DNA of 64,000 nt from Novosphingobium resinovorum. GTDB taxonomy: Bacteria > Pseudomonadota > Alphaproteobacteria > Sphingomonadales > Sphingomonadaceae. Positions within the stretch are counted from its first letter, which is position 1; each line of letters starts with the position of its first letter. A program made the translations under genes and the position numbers. Shown piece by piece: positions 17,286 through 26,465 of this stretch. The DNA is taken from NCBI RefSeq assembly GCF_027922145.1, contig NZ_BSFC01000044.1:62001-126000 (forward strand), in the 5' to 3' direction. A model generated the notes under the pieces. It was given only the letters and a program-made list of their open reading frames with translations. It was not told where the DNA came from and did no database searches.

Positions 17286-18188
17286 ATGCACAAGCTCGCG
17301 GGGATCGAACTGGGCGGCACCAAGACCGTAGTGGTCCTCGGCGCGCCGGGCCGCATCGACGAGCGGCTGGAATTTCCGACTACCGACCCGGCGGAGACGC
17401 TCGGCCGTGCGGTCGAGGCGATCGAGGGCTGGCGCGACGACAAGCCGGTGGACGCCGTCGGCATCGCCAGCTTCGGCCCGATCCGCGTCTCGCGCGAGGC
17501 GGCGGACTACGGCACCATGCTCGACACCCCCAAGCTGGGCTGGGCGGGGGCCGAAGTGCGCGCCAAGGTGGCCGAGGCGCTGGCCTGTCCGGTCGCGCTG
17601 GACACCGACGTCAACGGCGCCGCCATGGCCGAGCACCGCTTCGGTGCCGGGCAGGGCTGCGAAACCATGGTCTACCTCACCATCGGCACCGGCCTTGGCG
17701 GCGGCGTACTGGTCGGCGGGGTGCCGGCTCATGGCATGCTGCACCCCGAGATCGGCCACGTGCGCCTGCGCCGCGCCGCCGCCGACCGTTTCGAGGGTGC
17801 CTGCGCCTTTCACGGCGACTGCATCGAGGGCCTGTTGAGCGGCCCGGCGCTCGCCGCGCGGCTCGGTACGCACCCCTCGCGCGTCGATCCCGAGAACCCG
17901 CTGTGGGAACCGGTCGCGCACGATCTTGCCGAACTGCTGACGATGCTGGTCCTGACCGTTTCGCCCCAGCGCATCGTCATCGGCGGTGGGGTCGCCGGTC
18001 GCCAGCCGCACCTGCTGCCGATGGCGGTGGCGCGCATGCCTACGCTGCTGGGCGGCTACTTGCGCGATTGCACGCGCGAGCGGCTTGCGGGCATGGTCGT
18101 GCCGCCGCTGCTGGGCGACGACGCCGGGCCGATGGGCGCGCTGCTGCTGGCGGCGAAAGCGTTCGAAGGGCACGTCGTCACGGCCTGA
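17286..18188 (+). CDS. ROK-family fructokinase
   Basis: The 300-residue protein has the ATP-binding N-terminus GIELGGTKTVVVLG, the sugar-contact segment VALDTDVNGAAMAEHRFGAG, and TIGTGLGGGVLVGG. The zinc site resembles that of ROK fructokinases: HPEIGH, then CAFHGDCIEGLLSGPAL. It phosphorylates fructose to fructose-6-phosphate in the cytoplasm. GGAGAG lies before the ATG. The 16-base gap after the GH68 gene places both in one sucrose-use operon: cleavage releases glucose and fructose, and the separate glucokinase at 38.9-39.8 kb would handle glucose. Confidence 0.9.
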   Translation: MHKLAGIELGGTKTVVVLGAPGRIDERLEFPTTDPAETLGRAVEAIEGWRDDKPVDAVGIASFGPIRVSREAADYGTMLDTPKLGWAGAEVRAKVAEALACPVALDTDVNGAAMAEHRFGAGQGCETMVYLTIGTGLGGGVLVGGVPAHGMLHPEIGHVRLRRAAADRFEGACAFHGDCIEGLLSGPALAARLGTHPSRVDPENPLWEPVAHDLAELLTMLVLTVSPQRIVIGGGVAGRQPHLLPMAVARMPTLLGGYLRDCTRERLAGMVVPPLLGDDAGPMGALLLAAKAFEGHVVTA

Positions 18189-18382
18189 CGCGGCGGTGTA
18201 CCCAGAACACGCGCGAACGAATATTGCGCGGTCGAGAAATCGTGTTACACCCGCCTGCCGTTGAAAAATCCTGCCATCACCCGGATGCAGGATATGTTGC
18301 ATCGGCCTATATGGTCACAAAGCCGCAGTCCTGACGCGCAAGAAGCAGGCACGGCACACGTTGGAAGATCGCGGAGAAAGCA

Positions 18383-21300
18383 ATGAGCGCAGGCGAACTG
18401 ACCGTCCCCAAAAAGGCTTCGAAGAAGCGGGGGGCTCTCTCGCCCGCCGCCTTGCACAAGGCGCTTGCCGGAGAGGTCTGCGACGCGCTGCTTCCCGGCG
18501 ATGATCCGGAAGGATCGTGGATCGACGAGGCCGTGCGCTTCCTGCTCGCCACCGCCGAAGTGCGCGAGGCGGGCGAGCCGGTCATCGACCTGACTTCCGC
18601 CAGCGAGGAGCGCCGCATCCTGCGCATCGCGCTGATCAACGACGACATGCCGTTCCTCGTCGACTCGGCCGCCGCCGTGCTGGCCGAGGCCGGGCTGGTG
18701 ATCGATCGCCTCGCGCATCCGGTCGTGCCCGTGCGCCGCGACGACAAGGGCCGCCTGATCGACATTGCCGCCGACCCGGCCGAGGCGACCGGCCGCGAGT
18801 CGATGATCTACATCGAGACGCCGCGCGGCGATGCCCGCCAGCGCCGCGAACTGCTGCGTGCGCTCGAAAGCGCCATGGCCGACGTACGCGCCGCCGTCAC
18901 CGACTGGCCGCAGATGGTCGAGGCGATGCGCGCCGATGCTGACCGGATCGAGGATACCGAGGGCGCCGAACTTCTGCGCTGGTTCGCCGGGACCATGCTG
19001 ACCCAGCTCGGCCACGTCACGCGGGGCCGGGACGGCAGCCGCAAGGCGCGCCTCGGCATCTGCCGCCGCCGTCAGGAGGACGTGCTCTCCGACGCCAGCT
19101 ACGACCGCGCCTTTGCGGCCTTCGACGAGGCGCTTGCCGCAGGCAAGGTCAGCGCGCCGCTGGTGGTCAAGGCCAACCGCATCGCCACCGTCCACCGCCG
19201 CGTGCCGATGGACCTGTTCCTCGTCCCCGTGATCGAGGACGGCAAGGTCGCCGCGCTGTCCGTCCACGCGGGCATCTGGACCAGCGCCGCGCTCGCCACC
19301 CCGCCCGACCGCGTGCCCCGCCTGCGCCGCCACCTCGCCGCCTTCGCCGAGCGGCTGGAGTTCGACCCCAAGGGCCACACCGGCAAGGCGCTCGCCCATG
19401 CGCTGACCAGCCTGCCGCACGACCTCGTGCTGGGGCTGGGCGAGGCCGACGTCGAGCGTCTGGCGATGACCATGACGGGCCTCGTCGACCGTCCGCGCCC
19501 ACGGCTGCTGCTGACGCGCTCGCCGCTGATGCGCCACTTGTTCGCCTTCGTGTGGCTGCCGCGCGACCTGCTTTCCACCCAGATGCAGCGCCGCATCCAG
19601 ACCATGATCGAGGAGGCCGCGCAGGCCCCGACGCTCGACTGGAGCATGCAGGTCGAGGCGGGCAACCTCGCGATGCTGCGCTATACCCTCGACATTCGCG
19701 ACGGCGTGCACGAGCCTTCCGAAGAGGAGCTGGACCATAACCTCCAGACCCTGCTGCGCGGCTGGACCGAGGCGGTCGAAGCGGCGCTGGCGACGATGCT
19801 GGAGCCGGGCCGCGCGGCCGCCGTCGCGGGCCGCTATGCCGAGGCGTTCCCGATCGGCTACCGCACCGATTTCGGCCCGCACGAAGCCGCGACCGACATC
19901 GCCGTGCTGCGCCGCATCGCGGTCGGCGAAGGCACCGAGGGTGAGGCCGCCGCGCACCGCGACGTGCGCTTCCACAAGCGCGAGGGCGATCCTGAAACCT
20001 GGGTCCACCTCAAGATCTACCAGTCCGAAGGCGGCTTGCCGCTGTCCGATGCGGTGCCCGCGCTGGAGAACTTCGGCTTCCGCGTCATCGCCGAAGTGCC
20101 GACCGCTCTGGAGAAGGGCAAGCTGGGCGTGATCCACGATTTCGTGCTCGAAACGCTCGACGGCCGTGCCCCGGCTGAAGTGCTGGATCAGGCCGCCTCG
20201 ATCGAGGACGCGCTGCGCGCCGTGCTCAACGGTTCGGGCGAGAACGATGCGTTCAATCGCCTCGTCCCCGGCCTCGGGCTCGATAGCGGCGAGGCGAACT
20301 GGCTGCGTGCCTGGTATCGCTACTTGCGGCAGGCGGGAACGCATTTCGGTATCCCCACCGTGGTCGATGCGCTGCAGGGTGCGCCCGCCGTCACGACCGC
20401 CATCATCGCGCTGTTCCGCGCCCTCCACGACCCCGCGTTCGAGGGTGACCGGGCCGAGGCGCGCGCGCACTCCGAAGAGGCTATCCGGGTCGGGCTGGCG
20501 AACGTCAACGCGATCAACGACGACCGTTTGCTGCGCGCCTATCGCGACATCGTGCTGGCCATGCTGCGCACAAATGCCTTTGCCGCAGCGGGCGAGACGG
20601 CGCTGGCCTTCAAGTTCGATTCCGCCCTTGTCCCGGGCCTGCCCAAGCCGGTGCCATGGCGTGAGATCTTCGTCTATTCGCGCCGGGTCGAGGGCATCCA
20701 CTTGCGCGCGGGACCGGTGGCGCGCGGCGGCCTGCGCTGGTCCGACCGCCGCGACGACTTCCGCGTCGAAATCCTCGGCCTGATGAAGGCGCAGCGGGTC
20801 AAGAACGCCGTCATCGTGCCGACCGGGGCCAAGGGCGGCTTCTATCCCAAGCAGCTTCCCGATCCTTCGCGCGACCGCGCGGCCTGGGCGGCCGAGGGGC
20901 AGGCGAGCTACGAGATCTTCGTCGATACGCTGCTGTCGATCACGGACAACATCGTCGGCGACAAGGTGGTCCACCCCGAGGGGATCGTGATCCGTGACGG
21001 CGAGGACCCGTATTTCGTCGTCGCCGCCGACAAGGGCACGGCCAAGTTCTCCGACGTCGCCAACGGCATCGCCGACCGGCGCGACTTTTGGCTCGACGAT
21101 GCTTTCGCCAGCGGCGGCTCGAACGGCTACGACCACAAGGCCATGGGCATCACCGCCAAGGGCGCGTGGCTTTCGGTCCAGCGCCACTTCCTGGAAATGG
21201 GCGTGGACGTGCAGGTCGATCCGGTCCGCGTGATCGGCTGCGGCGACATGTCCGGCGACGTGTTCGGCAACGGCATGCTGCTGTCGAAGGCGCTCAAGCT

Positions 21301-23116
21301 GGTGGCGGCCTTCGACCACCGCCACATCTTCCTCGACCCCGAACCCGATCCGGCGAAGGCCTGGGCAGAGCGCCAGCGCCTGTTCGACCTGCCGGTGTCG
21401 AGCTGGAACGACTACGACAAGGCGCTGATCTCGAAGGGCGGCGGCGTCTTCCCGCGCAGCCTCAAGTCCATCCCGCTGAGCGAGGAAGTGCGTGCGGCGC
21501 TGGACATCTCGGCCACCGAGATCGACCCGGATTCGCTCATCACCGCGATCCTCTCGGCGCCAGTGGACCTGCTGTGGTTCGGCGGCATCGGTACTTACGT
21601 GAAGTCCTCGGCCGAAAACAATGTGCAGGTCGGCGATCCCACCAACGACGCCCTGCGCGTCAGCGGCAACGAACTGCGCGTGAAGGTGATCGGCGAGGGC
21701 GCGAACCTCGGCGTCACGCAGGCGGGCCGCATCGAGTTCGCATCGAAGGGCGGGCGCATCAACGCCGACTTCATCGACAACTCGGCGGGCGTCGACTGCT
21801 CGGACAACGAGGTCAACATCAAGATCGCGCTCGCCGCCGCCAAGCGCGCGGGCAAGCTACCCGAGAAGAAGCGCGTCGAACTGCTGCGCGCGATGACCGA
21901 CGAGGTCGCGGTGCTGGTGCTTGAGGACAACCGCCTCCAGGCCCTCGCACTCTCCATCGCCGAGCGGGGCGGGGCGCAGGCGATCCCCTCGCATATCCGG
22001 CTGATCGAGACGATGGAGGAAAGCGGCCACCTCGATCGCAAGACCGAGGGGCTGGCCGACAACGACGCGCTCACCCGCCGCGCGCAGGACGGACGCGGGC
22101 TGACCCGGCCGGAACTGGCGGTGCTGCTCTCCAGCGGCAAGCTGCAGCTTCAGGCCGCGATCGAGGACAGCGCGCTGGCCGCCGATCCGGCGCTGACCGG
22201 GCTGCTGCTTGCCGCGTTCCCGCAGCCGATGCAGGACAAGTACGGCAAGTTCATCAAGGGCCACCGCCTCGCGAAGGAGATCATCGCGACCAAGCTGGCC
22301 AACCGCATCGTCAACCGCCTCGGCATCGTCACGCCGTTCGAACTGGCGGAAGAGGAGGGCGCGCACCTCTCGCAGGTCGCTGCCGCCTTCGCGCTGGCGG
22401 ATGGCCTGTTCGGGCTGACCGCGCTGTGGGAGACGCTGGAAACCGCGCCCATGGCCGAGACGGCGCGCGTTGCGCTGTTCGATACCGTCGCCGTCGCGGT
22501 GCGGGGGCACATGGCCGACCTGCTGCGCGCGGGCGCGGGCCAGATCGCCCCTTCCGAACTTTCCGCAAGGCTGCAGAAGGGCATTGCGGCGCTCTCCACC
22601 GACACGGCGGAACTTCTCGGCGAGCGCATCGCCGCGCATTCGCGCAAGCTGCGTGACGGGCTGGTCGAACTCGGCGCGCCCGAGGATGTGGCGACCGAGG
22701 TGGCGCATCTGTTCGACCTCGACGGCGCGGTGGGCATCGCCTCGCTCTCGGCCGAGACGGGGATTGCGCCGCGCCGTCTCGTCACCGCCTTCACGCGGGT
22801 CGGTGCGGGCCTGGGCCTCGACTGGGCGCAGGCTTCGGCGGCGCTCATGAGCCCGTCGGACCCGTGGGAGCGCTTGCTGGTCGCGGGCCTCGCGCGCGAT
22901 TTCCAGCAGATGCGGCTGGACTTCCTGCGCGGCCTCGCCCGGACCAAGGCGGGCAAGAGCGATCCGCTCGCCGCCACCGAGGAATGGGGCCGCCAGCACA
23001 AGAGCGCCATCGATGCCTTCCGGGGCATCGTCCACCGCGCGGAGAATGCGGTGGCGATCACGCCCGCGATGCTGGCGCAGATCGCCAGCCAGGCGCGGAA
23101 CCTGCTGGGGCGGTGA
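18383..23116 (+). CDS. gdhB: NAD-specific glutamate dehydrogenase, large (about 180 kDa) class
   Basis: The 1577-residue protein converts glutamate to 2-oxoglutarate and ammonium with NAD+, mainly catabolically. It has the long N-terminal regulatory region with ACT-like segments of this class. The catalytic core then shows HLRAGPVARGGLRWSDRRDD, the lysine-bearing VIVPTGAKGGFYPKQLP, VGDKVVHPEG, and a Rossmann-like stretch around IGCGDMSGDVFGNGML. A long helical C-terminal region follows. Length matches the Streptomyces/Pseudomonas L_180 type. GGAG precedes the ATG. It stands alone in a 194-base-spaced promoter context, and a palindromic repeat follows its stop by 47 bases. Confidence 0.95.
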   Translation: MSAGELTVPKKASKKRGALSPAALHKALAGEVCDALLPGDDPEGSWIDEAVRFLLATAEVREAGEPVIDLTSASEERRILRIALINDDMPFLVDSAAAVLAEAGLVIDRLAHPVVPVRRDDKGRLIDIAADPAEATGRESMIYIETPRGDARQRRELLRALESAMADVRAAVTDWPQMVEAMRADADRIEDTEGAELLRWFAGTMLTQLGHVTRGRDGSRKARLGICRRRQEDVLSDASYDRAFAAFDEALAAGKVSAPLVVKANRIATVHRRVPMDLFLVPVIEDGKVAALSVHAGIWTSAALATPPDRVPRLRRHLAAFAERLEFDPKGHTGKALAHALTSLPHDLVLGLGEADVERLAMTMTGLVDRPRPRLLLTRSPLMRHLFAFVWLPRDLLSTQMQRRIQTMIEEAAQAPTLDWSMQVEAGNLAMLRYTLDIRDGVHEPSEEELDHNLQTLLRGWTEAVEAALATMLEPGRAAAVAGRYAEAFPIGYRTDFGPHEAATDIAVLRRIAVGEGTEGEAAAHRDVRFHKREGDPETWVHLKIYQSEGGLPLSDAVPALENFGFRVIAEVPTALEKGKLGVIHDFVLETLDGRAPAEVLDQAASIEDALRAVLNGSGENDAFNRLVPGLGLDSGEANWLRAWYRYLRQAGTHFGIPTVVDALQGAPAVTTAIIALFRALHDPAFEGDRAEARAHSEEAIRVGLANVNAINDDRLLRAYRDIVLAMLRTNAFAAAGETALAFKFDSALVPGLPKPVPWREIFVYSRRVEGIHLRAGPVARGGLRWSDRRDDFRVEILGLMKAQRVKNAVIVPTGAKGGFYPKQLPDPSRDRAAWAAEGQASYEIFVDTLLSITDNIVGDKVVHPEGIVIRDGEDPYFVVAADKGTAKFSDVANGIADRRDFWLDDAFASGGSNGYDHKAMGITAKGAWLSVQRHFLEMGVDVQVDPVRVIGCGDMSGDVFGNGMLLSKALKLVAAFDHRHIFLDPEPDPAKAWAERQRLFDLPVSSWNDYDKALISKGGGVFPRSLKSIPLSEEVRAALDISATEIDPDSLITAILSAPVDLLWFGGIGTYVKSSAENNVQVGDPTNDALRVSGNELRVKVIGEGANLGVTQAGRIEFASKGGRINADFIDNSAGVDCSDNEVNIKIALAAAKRAGKLPEKKRVELLRAMTDEVAVLVLEDNRLQALALSIAERGGAQAIPSHIRLIETMEESGHLDRKTEGLADNDALTRRAQDGRGLTRPELAVLLSSGKLQLQAAIEDSALAADPALTGLLLAAFPQPMQDKYGKFIKGHRLAKEIIATKLANRIVNRLGIVTPFELAEEEGAHLSQVAAAFALADGLFGLTALWETLETAPMAETARVALFDTVAVAVRGHMADLLRAGAGQIAPSELSARLQKGIAALSTDTAELLGERIAAHSRKLRDGLVELGAPEDVATEVAHLFDLDGAVGIASLSAETGIAPRRLVTAFTRVGAGLGLDWAQASAALMSPSDPWERLLVAGLARDFQQMRLDFLRGLARTKAGKSDPLAATEEWGRQHKSAIDAFRGIVHRAENAVAITPAMLAQIASQARNLLGR

Positions 23117-23163
23117 TTTCGCCGGAGGCACTTCGGCGATGGTCGGAGTGCCTCTTTCTTTTT

Positions 23164-23240
23164 CGTCATTGCGAGCGAAGCGAAGCAATCCAGGGCAGTC
23201 TTGCGCCGCTCTGGATTGCTTCGCTTCGCTCGCAATGACG
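23164..23240. repeat. Palindromic intergenic repeat, family A, copy 1
   Basis: The outer end reads CGTCATTGCGAGCG and its inverse closes the element. The arms (23164-23193 and 23211-23240) are near-perfect inverse copies around a 17-base centre. The element sits between the convergent ends of the glutamate dehydrogenase and Lrp genes, so its transcript could form a strong hairpin on either strand and act as a bidirectional terminator. Four related copies occur at 25.8, 29.2, 47.4 and 52.0 kb. Confidence 0.9.
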
Positions 23241-23263
23241 AGGGGGGAGGAAGCGAGGCTGAA

Positions 23264-23725
23264 CTACCCCACCGGAACCGCGCGGTCTTCCTTGATCGTC
23301 TCCAGCACGATGATCGACTTCACGTCGCGCACCCCCGGGATCCGCAGCAAGGTGCGCAGCGTGATCTGCGAGAGATGCTCCACGTTGCGCGCGATCACCC
23401 GGACCAGATAGTCCATGTCCCCGGTCACCGCATGGCAGGCGATCACGTAGGGATTGTCGGCGATCGCCTGCTCGAAGCGGGCGATGTTCTCGTCCACATG
23501 GGCGACGAGGTTGATGAGTACGTAGGCCTCCAGCTCGAAGCCCAGCCGCCTCGGGTCGAGCACAGGTGCATAGCCCCGGATCACGCCTTCATCCTCAAGG
23601 CGCTTGATGCGGCGGCTGACCGGCGTGGCGGAAAGCGCCACCCGCTCCGCCACTTGCGCCACCGGCATGCGCGCATCTTCCTGCAACGCCGCGATGATCC
23701 CGCGATCGAATTCATCCAGTTGCAC
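23264..23725 (-). CDS. Lrp/AsnC-family transcriptional regulator
   Basis: The 153-residue protein has the Lrp N-terminal helix-turn-helix (MPVAQVAERVALSATPVSRR, then LEDEGVIRGYAPVL) and the C-terminal ligand-binding RAM/ACT-like domain (YVLINLVAHVDENIARFEQA, then YVIACHAVTGDMDYLVRVIA and LRIPGVRDVKSIIVLE). It is transcribed divergently from the phenylalanine hydroxylase gene with 106 bases between the starts. By analogy with other Lrp-type regulators next to Phe/Tyr genes, it likely senses an aromatic amino acid and controls phhA-hppD. The ligand is inferred. Confidence 0.9.
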   Translation of the reverse strand: MQLDEFDRGIIAALQEDARMPVAQVAERVALSATPVSRRIKRLEDEGVIRGYAPVLDPRRLGFELEAYVLINLVAHVDENIARFEQAIADNPYVIACHAVTGDMDYLVRVIARNVEHLSQITLRTLLRIPGVRDVKSIIVLETIKEDRAVPVG

Positions 23726-23748
23726 GGATCACCTCTCTAGGCTGGTTT

Positions 23749-23769
23749 TATTGGGTGATTCCACCAATA
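23749..23769. promoter_or_regulatory. Candidate Lrp-type operator between the regulator and phhA
   Basis: TATTGG (23749-23754) and CCAATA (23764-23769) form a perfect 6-bp inverted repeat with a 9-base spacer (GTGATTCCA). The element lies in the 106-base divergent region, closer to the regulator start. Its size fits a single Lrp-dimer site. Assignment to the adjacent regulator is by position only. Confidence 0.4.
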
Positions 23770-23831
23770 GCACGTCTCTATGCCCTCGCAATCGCACGGA
23801 ACTGAAGCGGGGCCTCTGGTATTGTAGTGTC

Positions 23832-24686
23832 ATGAAGAAGCCGTCGACGATCACGTCAAACAGCGGCCTTCGGGGAGAGTATGACCGCGCCGCCGACGAC
23901 TATACCGTCGCGCAGGATTGGCATGCCTATACTCCGGAGATGCACGCCCGCTGGCGCCGCCTCTACGCGCGCCAGTCCGCGCTGGTCCGCACCCATGCCT
24001 GCGCATCGTTCCGCGAGGGGCTGGCACGGCTGGACTGCGCCGAGGGCATCCCGCGCTTCGCCGACGCCAACCGCGTGCTTCAGGCGGCGACCGGCTGGCG
24101 GCTGGTGGCGGTGCCCGGCTTCATTCCCGATGCGGTGTTCTTCGACCACCTCGCGCACCGCCGCTTCCCGGTGACCCGCTGGCTGCGCGAGGAGCACGAG
24201 CTGGACTACCTCGCCGAGCCGGACGTCTTCCACGATTTCTTCGGCCATGTGCCGATGCTGCTCGATCCGACCATCGCCGATTTCCTGGACCTTTACGGCA
24301 AGGCCGGGGCGCGGGCGATGGCGATGGGCGCGCTGGACATGCTGGCGCGCATCTACTGGTACACCATCGAGTTCGGACTGGTGCGGGAGGACGGCGCGCT
24401 GAAGGTCTTCGGCGCGGGGATCATCTCGTCGGCGGGCGAGACGCGCTTTTCGATCGAGGACCGCAAGGTGCTGCGCCTGCCGTTCGACCCGGTGCGGGTG
24501 ATGCGCACGGGCTACATGATCGACAGCTTCCAGAAGACCTACTTCGTCCTCGAAAGCCTGCCGCAGCTGATCGACGCGCTCGTCAGCCTCGATTTCGGCC
24601 CCGTCTACGAAACCTGGCGGCACGAACCGCCGCTTCCGGCAGGCGAAGCGCTGCCGGAAGAAACCCCGATAGGAGCACTCGCATGA
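23832..24686 (+). CDS. phhA: Phenylalanine 4-monooxygenase
   Basis: The 284-residue enzyme hydroxylates phenylalanine to tyrosine using tetrahydropterin, O2 and non-haem iron. The iron ligands are visible as the 2-His-1-carboxylate set: His134 and His139 in VFHDFFGHVPML and Glu180 in YWYTIEFGLV. SAGETRFSIED and the C-terminal FDPVRVMRTGYMIDSFQKTY are also family segments. The start chosen (MKKPSTITS) gives the normal bacterial length and avoids a frame extension running back over the Lrp promoter. It overlaps the dioxygenase gene by ATGA, forming a Phe to homogentisate unit. Confidence 0.95.
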   Translation: MKKPSTITSNSGLRGEYDRAADDYTVAQDWHAYTPEMHARWRRLYARQSALVRTHACASFREGLARLDCAEGIPRFADANRVLQAATGWRLVAVPGFIPDAVFFDHLAHRRFPVTRWLREEHELDYLAEPDVFHDFFGHVPMLLDPTIADFLDLYGKAGARAMAMGALDMLARIYWYTIEFGLVREDGALKVFGAGIISSAGETRFSIEDRKVLRLPFDPVRVMRTGYMIDSFQKTYFVLESLPQLIDALVSLDFGPVYETWRHEPPLPAGEALPEETPIGALA

Positions 24687-25783
24687 CCGATCTTTTCGAC
24701 AATCCCATCGGTCTCGACGGGTTCGAGTTCGTGGAATTCTCCGCGCCGGACAAGGGCATTCTGGAGCCGGTGTTCGAGGCCATGGGCTTCTCCCGGATCG
24801 CGCGCCACCGCTCCAAGGATGTGGAACTGTGGCGGCAGGGCTCGATCAACTTCATCACCAATTACGAACCCGGCAGCCCCGCGTGGTTCTTCAGCCGCGA
24901 GCATGGCCCGTCGGTCTGCGGCATGGGCTTTCGCGTGCGCGATGCCCGGGCGGCTTATGCCGAACTGCTGGCGCGCTCGGCCGAGCCGGTGCAGGTGGCG
25001 ACCGGGCCGATGGAACTGCACCTGCCGGGCATTCGCGGCATCGGCAATTCGATCATCTACCTGATCGACCGCTACGAGCGCGGCGGGGACGGCGCGCTGT
25101 CGATCTACGACATCGACTTCGATTACCTGCCCGGCGTCGATCGCCACCCGGCGGGCGCGGGCTTTGCCGAGATCGATCACCTCACGCACAACGTCTACGG
25201 CGGGCGCATGGCCTACTGGGCGGACTATTACGAGAAGCTCTTCAATTTCCGCGAGATCCGCTACTTCGACATCAAGGGCGAATACACCGGCCTCACCAGC
25301 CGCGCGCTGACGGCGCCCGACGGCAAGATCCGCATTCCGCTCAACGAGGAAGCGGAAGGCGGGAAGGGCCAGATCGACGAATTCCTGCGCGCTTTCAACG
25401 GCGAGGGCATTCAGCATATCGCGCTGATCTGCGACGATCTCCTCGCCGCGTGGGACAAGCTGAAGGCGTTCGGCGTGCCGTTCATGACCGCGCCGCCCGA
25501 GACGTACTACGAGATGCTGGAGGAGCGCCTGCCCGGCCACGGCCAGTCGGTCGAGGCGCTGAAGATGCGCGGCATCCTGCTGGACGGGACGACGGAGGGC
25601 GGAAGCCCGCGCCTGCTGCTGCAGATCTTCGCCGAGGCGCGCGTCGGGCCGGTGTTCTTCGAGTTCATCGAGCGGCGCGGCGACGACGGCTTCGGCAACG
25701 GCAACTTCAAGGCGCTGTTCGAGAGCATGGAGCGCGACCAGATCCGGCGCGGCGTGCTGAAGGTGAGCGAACCGGCGGAGTGA
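24683..25783 (+). CDS. hppD: 4-hydroxyphenylpyruvate dioxygenase
   Basis: The 366-residue enzyme converts 4-hydroxyphenylpyruvate to homogentisate. It consists of two vicinal-oxygen-chelate repeats. The C-terminal repeat carries the iron ligands His166 (EIDHLTHNVY), His245 (IQHIALICDD) and Glu318 (LLQIFAE). PLNEEAEGGKGQIDEFL is the characteristic substrate-side segment. AGGAG lies nine bases before the ATG, which overlaps the phhA stop. A palindromic repeat follows 16 bases after the stop, separating it from the VOC/maiA pair. Confidence 0.96.
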   Translation: MTDLFDNPIGLDGFEFVEFSAPDKGILEPVFEAMGFSRIARHRSKDVELWRQGSINFITNYEPGSPAWFFSREHGPSVCGMGFRVRDARAAYAELLARSAEPVQVATGPMELHLPGIRGIGNSIIYLIDRYERGGDGALSIYDIDFDYLPGVDRHPAGAGFAEIDHLTHNVYGGRMAYWADYYEKLFNFREIRYFDIKGEYTGLTSRALTAPDGKIRIPLNEEAEGGKGQIDEFLRAFNGEGIQHIALICDDLLAAWDKLKAFGVPFMTAPPETYYEMLEERLPGHGQSVEALKMRGILLDGTTEGGSPRLLLQIFAEARVGPVFFEFIERRGDDGFGNGNFKALFESMERDQIRRGVLKVSEPAE

Positions 25784-25799
25784 CATGACCGCCCCCTCT

Positions 25800-25876
25800 C
25801 GTCATTGCGAGCGCAGCGAAGCAATCCAGGGCAGTCTTGAGCCGCTCTGGATTGCTTCGCTGCGCTCGCAATGACG
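25800..25876. repeat. Palindromic intergenic repeat, family A, copy 2
   Basis: Same design as copy 1: outer CGTCATTGCGAGCG and its inverse, arms of about 30 bases, and a central ACTGCCC/GAGC region. It lies between hppD and the VOC gene on the same strand, inside what would otherwise be one Phe/Tyr operon. It may lower expression of, or uncouple, the downstream pair. Confidence 0.9.
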
Positions 25877-25905
25877 GGATGAGGGTAAAGATCGGGAGAG
25901 AACCA

Positions 25906-26460
25906 ATGACCAATACCGCACCCACCCTCGGCGGCATCCATCACGTGGCCTACCGCTGCAAGGACGCCAAGCAGACCGTGGACTTCTACCGCGACGTGCT
26001 CGGCATGGATTTCATGCTGGCGATCGCCGAGGACACGGTGCCGTCCACCGGTGCGCCTGATCCCTACATGCATGTCTTTCTCGACTGCGGCGGCGGCAAC
26101 GTGCTGGCCTTTTTCGAACTGCCCAACGCGCCTGATATGGGCCGCGACGAGGCCACCCCTGCATGGGTCCAGCACATCGCCTTCAAGGTGGAGAGCGAGG
26201 GCGACCTCCTCTCCGCCAAGGCCCGCGCCGAGGCCGCCGGGCTGGAGGTGATCGGACCGACCCACCACGGCGTGTTCAAGTCGATCTACTTCTTCGATCC
26301 CAACGGCCACCGCCTCGAACTCGCCTGGCAGTTCGGCACCGTGGACCAGATGGCGTCCCTGCGCGCCGTCGCCGACGACATGCTCGACGAATGGGCGCGC
26401 ACTCGCAAGGCACCGCGCCATGCGGCGTGGCTGCACGAGAAGATCGCGGCGGAAAGCTGA
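25906..26460 (+). CDS. VOC-family (glyoxalase/bleomycin-resistance fold) protein in the tyrosine-degradation cluster
   Basis: The 184-residue protein has the vicinal-oxygen-chelate pattern: GGIHHVAYRCKDAKQTVDFY at the start, then WVQHIAFKVESEGDLLSAKA and FDPNGHRLELAW. His and Glu residues stand at the metal-ligand positions (HHVAY, HIAFK, LELAW). A 35-residue C-terminal helical tail follows. GGGAGAG precedes the ATG, and maiA starts five bases after the stop, so the two are co-transcribed. The substrate is unknown. The context suggests an extradiol-type or isomerase step on an aromatic or ring-opened intermediate, but it is not homogentisate dioxygenase, which is a cupin. Confidence 0.8.
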   Translation: MTNTAPTLGGIHHVAYRCKDAKQTVDFYRDVLGMDFMLAIAEDTVPSTGAPDPYMHVFLDCGGGNVLAFFELPNAPDMGRDEATPAWVQHIAFKVESEGDLLSAKARAEAAGLEVIGPTHHGVFKSIYFFDPNGHRLELAWQFGTVDQMASLRAVADDMLDEWARTRKAPRHAAWLHEKIAAES

Positions 26461-26465
26461 GTGCC

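Noticed and set aside
18245..21325. A 1026-codon open frame antisense to glutamate dehydrogenase
   Set aside because: It lies wholly across a well-conserved gene, its product is rich in Arg, Gly, His and Ala without domains, and such frames are expected opposite GC-rich genes with strong third-position bias.
25906..26460. The VOC gene as homogentisate 1,2-dioxygenase
   Set aside because: Homogentisate dioxygenase is a cupin of about 430 residues; this 184-residue protein has the VOC fold pattern.
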